This document shows, piece after piece, positions 14,101 to 26,100 of a DNA stretch of 64,000 nucleotides (position 1 is its first letter; each line of letters opens with the position of its first letter). A program made the translations under genes and the position numbers. The notes under the pieces were generated by a model. That model did no database searches and was not told the DNA's origin. It worked only from the letters and a program-made list of their open reading frames with translations. The DNA comes from Serinus canaria (lineage: Eukaryota; Chordata; Aves; Passeriformes; Fringillidae). The stretch is from NCBI RefSeq assembly GCF_022539315.1, contig NC_066316.1:60059994-60123993 (forward strand), given 5' to 3'.

Positions 14101-17100
14101 CATCAGTTTAAGGCAGAAGTTGGGTGAGAGTAGCCCAATTCATAGATGCTAAGAAGTGATAATTTCCTTGGGTACCAAAGGAAGTAGCCACTTTAGTAAT
14201 TTCAATTAGAGCCACTGAGTTTTCACCTAAAATTCATTAATTACACCTTGTGAAAAAATTCTGATTTTGCTAAAAATTTGAATGTAAGAAGTTAATGTCA
14301 TTCAGGAGAAAGGAACAGAAATTAAATGCAGCCTTGAAATCAGTTCCTCAAATATAAAATCACTACAGATCTCAGCACCAAAGTATGAACAAAGGAGAGA
14401 TCCAATAGAGATGAGAAGTTTTCTCTGCACTATCAGAATGAGTCAGGTTAATGAAAAAAACCCCCAAAAGTCTTTTTTAATATACAAACTTTACAGCAAA
14501 TGCTTAGCTATCTTTGTTTTAATATTGAAATGAGTGTTTTTATTTCATCCCATACAGGTAGCTTTTGTATGTGGAAGTTAAGAATAAACCTGAGGTCCTC
14601 ATCAAGTGTCAAAAATAATCAAGGTCCCCAGTTTGTTCCCTCAACTTTTGTCTTTCCAGTGCAACTGCAGACTGAGAAAATAAATGAAAATAAAGAAAAA
14701 AAAAAAAGAGGAAAATAAAACAGACAGAGAAAAGGAATATTAGTTATTTTGTAACTCCAGTCTTTGTTTTCATGGCCAAGGACCTCTATCACATTCTGTG
14801 CAACAAAATGAGAAATACCTCTGCACGTACTGATACTTTAGGTATTTTACATCTAGAGACCTTAAAAAGATATTTTCAATGTGTATTTTATATGTCATAT
14901 GCCTGGTTTCACAATCCAGAACTGTATTAATTTTTTTCTTTTATTTAAATGAGAGTTTACCTAACTTTACTTTTATGATGATTACTCACAGCATGCCATA
15001 AAACCCACTCATATTTCTTTTCTGACCTTTATTTTTATTCTTTGTTATTAATTATGCCTGTTTGGGAATGTTTGTCTAATCTACTTGAAATTATAGGAAT
15101 TATTCTACTTTGTTAAGCATTAGGAATTATGTTACTGTAGGACAGAGACACCTCCTTTATGTAGATTCATTTGCAACCTCAACTTTATCTGTATCTGTGC
15201 ATGACGAATTATCAGGCAGTAAAATCAGCTGCTGCTTCTTTTTTCCTAAAGGTAGAAGCCTTCAGGGATGTCACTGAAGTTTAAGTGAGTTTAAGAGAGG
15301 AAAAGCAGTAGAAATTTGTTGTGTATACACAGCCTAATGGTAAATCAGCATCTCTTTCTCATGTATTCCAGAGGAATACAGTATGATACTCTGGATCATT
15401 TTACTGATTCCTGGAGACCAAACATAATTGTAAACCACTGTTTCTGTCTTTCATCCAGACTATTAACTATATTCTCCCCAGGCTGTGCTCTAAGACAAAT
15501 TTCCCCTTTATATACTGAACTCTAGGAGTCATTATAGCTTGAGTAAAAATTCACCTAAATTTGGTGGTTGGGTCTGTGCAGAGGAAAGAACAGGGTAATA
15601 TCAGCCAGGGGAGGATTCAGCCACTTTTTATTCACAACAAATTCTATGCCAGTGTTCAGGAAATATAACTCAGCTTCTAATAGATGTAACCTGGCTTTCT
15701 TTTCAACTCTCAGAGGTGAATAAAGTTTTTTCCCAATGTAAAATTCTTTGTAGTATGGAGTTGTTTTCTTCCATTTCCTCTTCAGCATTGCTGAACTGTG
15801 GCTTGTCCCAACCAGACAGCATTCAAGAAAAGTCCTAATGAGCCAAATGCTTTCTCACAGCCTGAGTTTGAGCTTTCTATGCACTTTAATTCTTCCTTTT
15901 GTTCTGTCAGTGAACACTCAAATATAGTTATTTGACTCCCCATTGCTTTGCTTTGCTTGTAGTCTCCCAAAGCCCCCCTCTGCTTCCCCTCAAGCTCTTT
16001 TTGACCATATGTTTGTGGAACTCACTTGCATGTTGCTGTACTGGATGTTTGGATCACTTGCCTGCCTTCAGGTGAAATCCTGGTCTATAATGAGAGAAAT
16101 AAGTAAGCAGCCAGGGAGTCCGTGTTGCTCACCACAACTGACTTTCAGAATAATGTTTGTTTTAGTTTTAACTGCCTTACTTTTTGCGTCTCTTTTTCCT
16201 CTTTGATTCATAACACATAATAAGAACCCTCATTCTTTTTATGAAAGCCTTCTCTTCCTTTGGGACCAAGCAAAAGAATGTTTTCTTAAAAGGTAATTTG
16301 CTTGGGAAATTTTCTTTGTGTGATTCAGTTCTTTCTCGCAGAGAGCTCTGGATTTATGCAAGCTAACATTTTCCATCAAACCATGAGGAATTAAGCATCA
16401 AGCATACTTCAGTTGCAAAACAAATATTTAAACCAAGCAAAGCCATGGGAGCAGCTGTCATATTTAACAGCAGCAATTTTTTTTCCCCCTTATTTTCCCA
16501 GACATTTTCTTTCCTCTGTCCACTTTTCTTTAGGAGATGCTTAAGACTAATATGTCCACTAAAAAGAGGAAAAAAGTCACTGGCTTCTGTCAGTCAAATA
16601 GACACCTGCATTTTGCTGTGCAGACCATGCAGCTTCTTTAGCTGCTGACCTTATCACAGCATCTCATGAGCAGCCTATATCTGCCTTATCATCTACTTAT
16701 GGTACCTGAAGGATTGACAGGTAAGCACTTCTAAAGTTTCTGTCAGTATATAAAGCAATTGAAGGCATTAATCACAGAATAAACACCTTAGTCACTGTCG
16801 TCTCTGCAGCTGAAACAGGCTGGCACTAGCAGAGAGAAAGAATAAGAAAAATCAGGAAAAACAAGATTTCTGAGGTCTAATTCAACCATCCCTGAAGTTA
16901 AAGGACGATTTTTAACTGACATTAGAGGAGGTGGATCTGCTGCTAAGGTCAGACAGGCCACAGACAATATTTGAAGTTTTCCACAGAACAGCTCATAGTA
17001 TTTTTGAATTCAAACTCAGCTGAGCTGTGAACAAACTGTGAACCGAGAGGCAAAGTAGATGAATTCTTTTCCTGACATCTGTAGAGCAGTGCCAGGAGTT

Positions 17101-20100
17101 TGGGTAGCCAGTCAGGGAAATGGAAATTCTAACTGCAGAGAAGAAATAGGATATAACTGATATTGCAAATACATTATGATCTATGCAGACAGAATTTAAA
17201 AATAATTGCATAAAGCATGTTTACCTAAAAAGAACAGGCAAAAGAAATGAGGGTGGCACTCTGTGTTAGAGAGATGATTATCTGTATTAGAGCTATTGTC
17301 TGGAAAGAAAAATTGTACTGTTCTTGGTGACTTCAGTTTTAAAAGACCTATGTAGACATTGTATGGAGTAGGTAGTAAAGCATCATTGAAGTTTCTAAGA
17401 ATTATAGATGATCATTTTCTAACACAAAAGGTATTGAACCTAGCATAAGAGAATTCTCTTTTGGGCCTCATTAAATTGGATAAAGAGGAACAAATTGGAG
17501 GATCTAATTACATTAATTATAGGAAAACAGAGGACAGTAATACATCTACTTGGTACTTCAAAAGTGATTTTTTCAAACCTGGAGAAAATTATGAGAGATA
17601 ATTGATTAGGAAGAATAAATACAGACAGCTCATTGGGAAAGAAACTTTGAAGTTGTTTAACAAGAATTTATGAGATGTCCGGAAGCCACATCTCATAATT
17701 AAGAAATAGTATACTAATGTGTTAATACCCCTCCTATTTCAAGAGTGAAGTGGGCATATCAATTAATTTTTTTTAAATATATGTATAGCAAAAGGGAGAA
17801 ATAAAAGGTGAGAGTAATAATTATATGTTATGAACAGTAACAATGAGAGGAAATAATGCATCTCCCAGTAATTAGGACAGTAAGAAAGAAATTTTTAGGA
17901 ATTAGGAAAAAAAAGAGGTTAGGTTTAGTGTAAAAATTTGAAACAGAGATACTAATCATGGCAAAAATTATGTATAAATAGAAGTGTGTGTCTGTCTATG
18001 TGACTATGTATGCTTGTCTGAAAGTACCAGCCATAACAGAACAAAAAGTAAGGTATGTGTTAACTGCTAGTGAGCAGCATATAAGTTATTTCATTTAAAA
18101 GGAGAGGTAGAAAAACTCACCTATAGATAGGTGTTGAGGGAACCAAGTAAACACTGTATTTATAAAACATGCATATAAGATAAACAACACTTCTGTTAAA
18201 AGTCAGGAATTTTGCCTAATATTTATGACGGATGAGACAAAACAATGAGACAAAATATCTAAAACTGCATCGGTTTCAGAAGAGCATAGAAGGTAAATAA
18301 AAAATCTGTTTATCATCACTATCCAAGATGAACACCAGAGACATAATGGGTTCTGGGCTGATGGCATCCCTTGTCGCCCTTGGTGCACACAAATGATCCT
18401 GGCCCAGTCACTGAGACAGACACCAGAATATGTGGGTGTAGGAATGGGAAAAATTAGAAATTTTCTACTGTAAGATCACCTTCATCTTCTCTGAGACCTC
18501 TCACTGAATTTTCCAACACTGATTTCCTACATTAGTAGAAGGAGGTTCTAAGGATCTTCCTAATTCTGAAAAGCAGATGCAGCTGTTCATAAGTAGTTCC
18601 TGGAGAGAACCATGATCATAGCACAGGAGCTAGGAGAAGAGTATGGTATTTTGTAATTTTTCAGGAGAGTCATTATGCTGTTTTGCATAAGACATGGAAA
18701 AGTTAAGTTTCAGAGTTTCTACAGTGTGTGCACACTTCCTTCTCAGCATAGACATTTCTGAAAGGAAATTCATCTCAGCTCTGCTAATTACCTATCTTAA
18801 GGTAGGTGTGAATTTTAAATTGATGTGCCTAATTTTTCCAAGCTTAGACTTGGACAATTAACTATGAGATAACCACATTTTAAATGGATGTGAAAATGTA
18901 GCTCAATCGAATTTTGAAGGCAGAATGCCCAGCTAGTTTTCACTTGGGAGACATAACAAAAGACACATCTGACCAGGTAATTTTCTTATTCAATGCTTGC
19001 TACTACATGTGGAATTTTCAGGAGGTTGTGGATATCATCCCAATATTTTAAAAACCATAGAAATTCTGACTAGTGAAACCTGGCAACAATGCTGAGAAAA
19101 AGGATGTAATTGTTACTACATGTTTTAATTGATTGAGAATAAAAAGCTAGAAATATAATTAGTGTCAATCATTATGTTTCTGCAGAAAGAGTTCTTACAG
19201 TCCTTATTAAACACACTTCAAATAATTCTTTTATGACATTGTAATTTAGGCAGTGAAAGATAAATAATATATTTACACTTTTAAAAGGAATTTTGACATA
19301 TTAATATGCAACATGCTGATTTAAAAATTAGTGTAAGCACAGAGTACATCTTAAATGGATTAACAACTGCCAAAGTGACAGGTTCCCAAAAAGTAACTGT
19401 CAATATGTATGTATTGGCAAAGGAATGAGTTTCTAGTAGTGTTTAGGAGGTTACATGGGCGAATAATCAGTGTCTGGTCCAGTATTATTCAATGTAGTCA
19501 ACAGTGGTTTGGAAGGAGATACAAAATCACTGGTGATCACAGTGATGGCTGAGAAAGGAAGAAGACCATGGAGGTCAACAAGCAATTAACTTTCTTGTCA
19601 TGGCATGACAGTAAGGGATTTGCAATATTTTTTAATTTATTACTAATTTGAAATATTTTTTAATTTATTACTAATAAAGTTCCTTCTCTGTATAAATACG
19701 ACAGCCACCAAGGCTTGCATCTGTTTGGGAAAATTATTTATTTCAAATAGCAACAAATGTTAAACAACATAATTAAATATTTTGTGGAATTGTACTGAGA
19801 AGCAGGGTTCTTGAATTTATCTTTCTGCTCTTCCAAGAAGATTCAGGTAGGACACTTTCTGGTATAGTTTATATGTCTAACCCATGTTCCTGCAAGGAAT
19901 CAAATGCCTAGTTGGGGAAAATAGTCAGACTCAAATGAACCATTCCAGTGGAGTAACTACAGATGGTGAGAGAGGCAATCAGAGCTAATTTGGCAGTCTG
20001 GCATATCAGCATGTAGTCTGCATATAAGAGAATTGTCCTAACGGAATAATTTTCAGTTAAATTCTTTTTCATTTCTTACTTTATTTTTCCATATGATTAA

Positions 20101-23100
20101 GTCTTAGAGTGAAATAATTTTCTCTATCCTTTTTTTTAGCATTGCTTTTCACTCCATTTAATTTCATTGTCTTTTGGCATGCCTTAACTCTGACCGTGAT
20201 TTGATCTTCTTTACTTTTTAATTAACTTTCAATTTGCTTTGTTTTTTCAAATTGTTATATTTCAGGTTAAAACAACGTATGAAACAGAACATTTTACTTG
20301 GATCTAAAAGAATTAAAACTAAATATTAAGTAATTTAGATATTTTTCTCTGGGTGCCTGTCCATGCTCACTTTTCAATTTTTTCAAACACATTTTATTCC
20401 TGGGAGAGGTGCTTGCCCTGAGGTAAAGGAATACAACATAATATCATATCATACTGCTATAATAATAGCAGAAAGCCCATTTTTTGAATTCAGCACTGGT
20501 CCAGATGTCAGGTGTTTTGAAATGAGCAGCCAGCCTTGCTGGTGTGGGAAACACACACGGGCAGTCCAAGCACTGCAGTCAAACCATCAGCAAAGTGTTT
20601 TCACGTGCAGTTGAAATTTGGAATTCCTGTTCTCCTTGTTTCTTTGCAAAACCAATTGTAAGTGGGTTGGTGATTCCTGGTGACACCTGGCATGCCTGGA
20701 TGCTTCTCTTGGGGGTATTTTGACAAGGCAATGAGCTGCTAGCTGATTCTGTCCTTTTCTTTCATGCCTTTTCTTCTCTTCTCCTTGCTATTTCTTCAAA
20801 GGCTGGTCACCAGCTGAGCCCGCAGTCCTTTGTCCTGCATTGGCCCAGCTGTCTACAGTTAAGTCTGCTCTGGGTGTTTGGCAAGGACATCCACCCAGAC
20901 ACAGTGATTGGCAAAGAACAGTGCACTTCCATCCTCAGTCTAGGGTGAAAATACCAAGTCTTGCAAACTTGTCTTGGGAGACAAGGGAAGATGCAGCCTC
21001 TTGGGCAAATTTGGGCTTTTTTCCCACCCAGGGTGAATGGAGTGATAGTAAATAACACAACCACTCAAGATGCTCCTCTGCAGAGGATTGTTTCAAATAC
21101 TCCATCTCCTCTGTCTCTAGATGTGTGAGTGCTTTTCCCCTGTGATATTCTATTCCATAAATAGATCACCTTAAAAGAGCATATTTAGAGCTAACACATT
21201 TGACTTTCCACCAGAACCACTGGAAATAAAACCACTCTGACTAGAAACTCTTCTCAGACAGAATGCTGAAACTAAGAGTTATGAGGCAATTTAGGGAACA
21301 GTTCCTTTTGCTGATCATTTTTAACTGATGCCTCCCAGCTAAGGCTGTCTGTGCCATAATTTGGACATGAGAACACAGGATCAGAAGATTCAATAAATGC
21401 AAGCGCTGGGGTCAGGCTGAACAACAAGTGCAATGACAAGTGGTGCAAGAATTACCTGAGTCCCTTTACCACTAGCAAGGAATCAGTGAAATATTGCCAT
21501 GCTCTATCTTCATTCTCTATGCTCTCATTTCTTGTGAAAGGGGCACAAAGGCACCTTCATCAACATCCATGAAAGTATTTCTTTATGGAGGAGGAATTTT
21601 CCATGTAAAAGTCATTTTTAGCAATGCTCTAAAGTTGCTGAACAGCTGCAAGCCACAGAATATAGACTGATGCCTGTACCTGTTATTGGCAGTAAAATAA
21701 TTTATTGAAGATTGACAGTAAAATAATTTGTTATATTTTTTTTTAAGCTAAACTATTTAAACTTAGTAATGTTTAGGAAATTGTCCTAACAAAAATTATT
21801 GCTTTGGAAAGGTAAGAACGGGACAGCAGATACAAAATGAGTTTTGAAGTCTAGAAAAGTTACATTTGTTCTTTGAGTTCTTGTGACCATCAACAACATT
21901 TTTTGTTATTTTATTGAATTGTGTTATTACTATTTTTTATTTTAAATGGGAAAAAAAAAGTTCCTGGAAAGGTAGAAGCACTGTCCTTTTACTACAGACA
22001 TAGTTACTATATTGGCATAGTCAGTGTTCTCTCATTTCTCTTCACTAACCACACTATATATCCAAAAAGCTGTAAAACCACTTATGTCCACAATGTTTGT
22101 TTTCATTAGTAATTGAGAGCTGAGGTTTACAAACTCTGGAAAAAAAGACGTCAAAGACATCAGCTGAAAGAAAAACTTAGAGTTTCTGTAGAAATATTCA
22201 GTTTATAAATTCTAAACTCTAAACTTTGGGATATACAATCGCTGATACATAATTGTAAGAAAAAAATATATAAGCAAATGTGGGTTTGTTTAAGAAGGTC
22301 TGAACTCACAAAGTGAAAAAAAAAATCAACCCAAAACCCCTCACCTCTATCAGCCTGTGGTCTGTGTTAGGTATTGAATTAAATTATTTCATATAAACAA
22401 CAGCAAGCGGATGTTAGAGGTCAGAATTATGTTATGCTCTGATTAAACTAACAATTAAGCATGGAAAAGCAGGCACCTGTGGGGAGGGCTGTAAATAGCA
22501 GTGATAACATCTCTCAAAGTCTTCTGCTTTGGCTGAGTCTGAGGCTGTTTGTCCTTAACAGACTGAATTCAGCAGGGAAGAAGCCAGTGTGGGTAAGGCC
22601 TGTGCTGACACTCACCTGCAGCTTAATTATACAGTGATGACCCTTAGAGTCAACAGATACTGTTTGAACTGCCAGTTGCAGATTAGACAGCAAAATAATA
22701 ACACTCTGAGTTTGGAACAAATGAGATAAGCTTGGTAGAAACTGCACTGAATGAGAAAACATCATTGTTCTTATGTCAGTATGGAAGATGACTCTGTGGC
22801 TTCATCTTCTTGATTTTTTCATAGACTTCATTTATTTATGAGGCTTTTAAACTCAATCTGTTATGCAAATGTTCTCCAAGGACTGTTTTCATAGGAAAGA
22901 AACCAAAATAATTTCTTTAGGCAGCTATCTAACTTTCCAGTCAGTGAAAGCTGTGATTAAAAATGGCATCATTTCAAAAACTACTGTTACATATGTACTA
23001 CCTGCAGCCTGGGTGCAGCCAGATATCTAATCTTTTTGAGAAAATAGACTGCTTGATGGCAAAAATGTTAGAATTTTGAACAGTTATGTGAAGTTCCTGT

Positions 23101-26100
23101 ACAAGACAAATGCTAATTACACTGCAAGGTAATTGGGTGATGAGACCTGTATTAGAATGGAGACATTGAGTGGAGAGATTTGGGTGACTAAGTAGCACAA
23201 GCTGTGTAGCTGAACGTGCCAGCTCCTAAATGAAACGGCATCTGTGACTTATAAAAAATCAATGCTGTAAATGAAGCCATGGAAAACAACCAAAAATGTA
23301 TCTGGTAAATGACTTTATTAATATTTCAGTAATAATAACTGAGGTACTTCTGTTTCAACACATAAAGGCATAGACCTTTCTAACTGAAATATATTAGTGC
23401 ATGTATTTAAATCTTCCAGCTCTAATTCAATTGAAAGCTGAATATACCTGCTTCTAGAGTGAAGCCTGGTGAATTAGACAATGCTGCTCATTCATATAAT
23501 AGGTACTCTGTTTTTCTCATTGGCTTAGAGAAAAAACACTGCTCTAATTTAAAGACTTCTTTCTTTCATGATTGATGCTCACCCCACAATCTGCCCAAAA
23601 AAGAACAGCAATTTTGTGGCTAGAAGAGGAGAAGAATACATTTTATATGTCAATGATTATTTAGTGATTTAAAAAATGCCTGTTTTCAGAGCCCTCCTTA
23701 TGGATTAGGCTTGGGAGTACTTCAATCATTTAGAAGTGGGATGCTAGGTATGAGCCCTACAAAGTTGAGACAGGCACCTGCCTTCTTGATGAGCTCCATC
23801 AGAGATGGACTCCTAGACTGTCTTCACAGAAATTGTCTGATAGGCATAAAACCTGAGGGAGTTGATGGAAAACACAAAAGGCAGAAGCATGCCTGAAACT
23901 CTGGTTCCCCACATGCCCTCGTGATCATGGTTGTGGATGATGAACTCTAAGATTAAGATTTATACTGTTAAACTCACCTCTTCTCCTTTGGCTCCCAAAG
24001 ATCAACAGCACTACCCACTCAGGAAGTGAGAGAAGAATGGGTCACCCCTTCTGTGGGGAGGGGTTTCCGTGGGGTGTTCATAGGTTTTGCAGAACAGATA
24101 GGGTTGCTCAGGTTTGGTTAGAAATTAAATTTAAGTGTGTGGTCCAAATCAACTCCTTCTGTAAGGCCAGAATAAAAGATATGAACAAACTTACTCAGAT
24201 TTCACCATGGGTGCAGTAAGAAATATTGAAGTAAAAATTTCTGCACAACTACTTGAATTTCTGCATAACTGTGTTTTGTTTCCTCCTTACTTTTCTTCAA
24301 TTGTCATGAATAAAAATGCCTGACCAGTCTGACTCATGTGCAATTCCTAATTTCAGGTTTGTAAGACAAAAAGAGAAATGTCACAAAAGCATCTTTCCTA
24401 AATTGGATGTTTTTATTAATAACTACTCTTCAAGGGTTTTGTTGGTTTTGTGCTGATGGAAATAAAACCACATAGAAGTGTAATTTGTCCCTTAATACAG
24501 AGAAGAAAGGAAAAAGGCAAAGAAATGCCCATAATGTTCTGTGAAAGTGAAATTCCTTTTTTATTTTACCAGATAAAACAAGTAAAACTATGTTATTTTC
24601 AAGACCTGCTTAGTAAAAAAATGTTTTGCATGTATTTTTAAACACCTAAAGAAGCTTGCACAATCTAGAATCTCAGCAGTTAGAAAAATCACTTTATGAG
24701 AGGACTTAGCAAGAGCAAAGGCTGTGTGAGGCAGACAGAAGCTAGGGAGGAAGCCCAAGCATAGTCTGATGCACTCTAATGCCATCTTCTCTCCACAGGT
24801 CTGTTAAAAATTTTTAGACTGAAGGGAATTGTCATTACTGAATCTATCTACACTGCTATTTTTAATTGGAGTGAAACTTGTGCAGATGATGCTACAGATG
24901 CTTAATTTTAGTGATACTGAACCTGTTTCATTAATATGCATGTTGACTGAATAACTAAATACGAACCTTCTAAAATGTGCTTCTAATCACATCAGCGTTA
25001 AATATTAACTAGAAAGCTGACTCTATCATTCAGTCACATTCTCATTTTCCCAGCTTATCATTACATGTGTGTTGATAGAAGTAGTTACTTTTGCTGGTAA
25101 TTTCATTTATCATAAATAAACACATTTCTCATGGTTGTCACTTACTTAGCAGAATGGAGCAGTACTTGCACCATGCAGGTGGGTGAAAGCAATATTCAGT
25201 GGAGGACGGGTTTGGGGGTGCAACCTCTCATAAACGTTTTGCCCGAGGGATTTTGTGCTATCTTTTCTCTCTCTTCTTCCTCTTCAGGGAATATTTGTCC
25301 TAGGATTGCCGTATGCTCTCCTCCACAGTGGATACAGTGGTCTACTTCTTATTGTCTTGGCTGCAGCATTATGCTGTTACACAGGCAAAATTCTAATTGC
25401 TTGCTTGTATGAAGAAAATGAGAATGGGCAACTGAGAAGAGTGAGAGACACGTACGAAGATGTTGCAAATGCCTGCTGCAAAAAGCTGTCTCCCAGTCTA
25501 GGTGGCGTAGTTGTCAATGTGACCCAAGTGCTGGAACTGATCATGACATGTATTTTGTATCTGGTTGCTAGTGGGAACTTGCTGTCACACAGTTTCCCGT
25601 ATGTACCCGTGACTGAGCAAACTTGGTCTGTAATTGCATTTGTTACTCTGCTGCCTTGTGTATTTATCAGAACTCTAAAAATTGTTTCCAAACTCAGCCA
25701 GCTTTGCTCTTTGGTTCATTTTGTTATCATCTTTGTAGTGATAACTTACTGTCTCACACAAATGCATCAATGGTCCTGGGCAAAATTCAGGCTCTCCCTT
25801 GAATTTGAGGACTTCTTGGTCTCTGTAGGGGTGATCATTTTCAGTTACACCTCACAAATATTTCTCCCCACACTTGAAGGTAATATGAAAAACCCAGAGG
25901 AATTTAGGTGTATGCTAAACTGGACCCATTTTTTTGCCTGTATCTTGAAAACAACCTTTGCACTCACTGCTTTCTTGACCTGGGGTGAAAAGACAAAGGA
26001 AGTTATTACTGACAACCTGCCATCATTTCTTGAAACCCTAGTGAATTTATGTCTCTTAACCAAGGCTCTTCTTTCTTACCCTTTGCCCTTTTTTGCAGCC

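Larger units (their letters stand above)
2174..25287 (+). other. SLC32A1-like: Intron 1 of the SLC32-like gene (about 23.1 kb)
   Basis: The intron starts with gtaacc at 2174 and ends with a pyrimidine-rich tract (ctcttcttcctcttcag) at 25287. It separates NAIQ from GIFVLGLP in the first membrane segment. It contains CR1 fragments and a solo LTR, but no other open frame that I could tie to a protein family. Its boundaries follow from continuity of the encoded protein with the SLC32 family, not from transcript data. Confidence 0.85.
13975..25287. other. Distal part of intron 1, AT-rich, no gene recognised
   Basis: About 11 kb hold no exon with family resemblance. Small structures noted are a 24-base perfect duplication at 19624-19675 and a 14-base duplication at 21690-21729. 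Overlapping short frames on both strands near 20807-21064 lie in a less AT-rich patch but show no domain. Confidence 0.45.

Noticed and set aside
20807..21064. Overlapping open frames on opposite strands in a less AT-rich patch
   Set aside because: Neither frame shows a domain or flanking splice signals that fit a known gene. Mirrored frames are expected when stop codons are locally rare.
25255..25287. Starting the transporter at the ATG at 25255 as a single-exon gene
   Set aside because: These bases form the polypyrimidine tract and splice acceptor. Starting here would lose the conserved WEAGWNVTNAIQ part of the first membrane segment, which is present in exon 1.
25131..25412. A 93-codon plus-strand frame overlapping the exon 2 boundary
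   Set aside because: It overlaps the true exon 2 in another frame and has no family resemblance.
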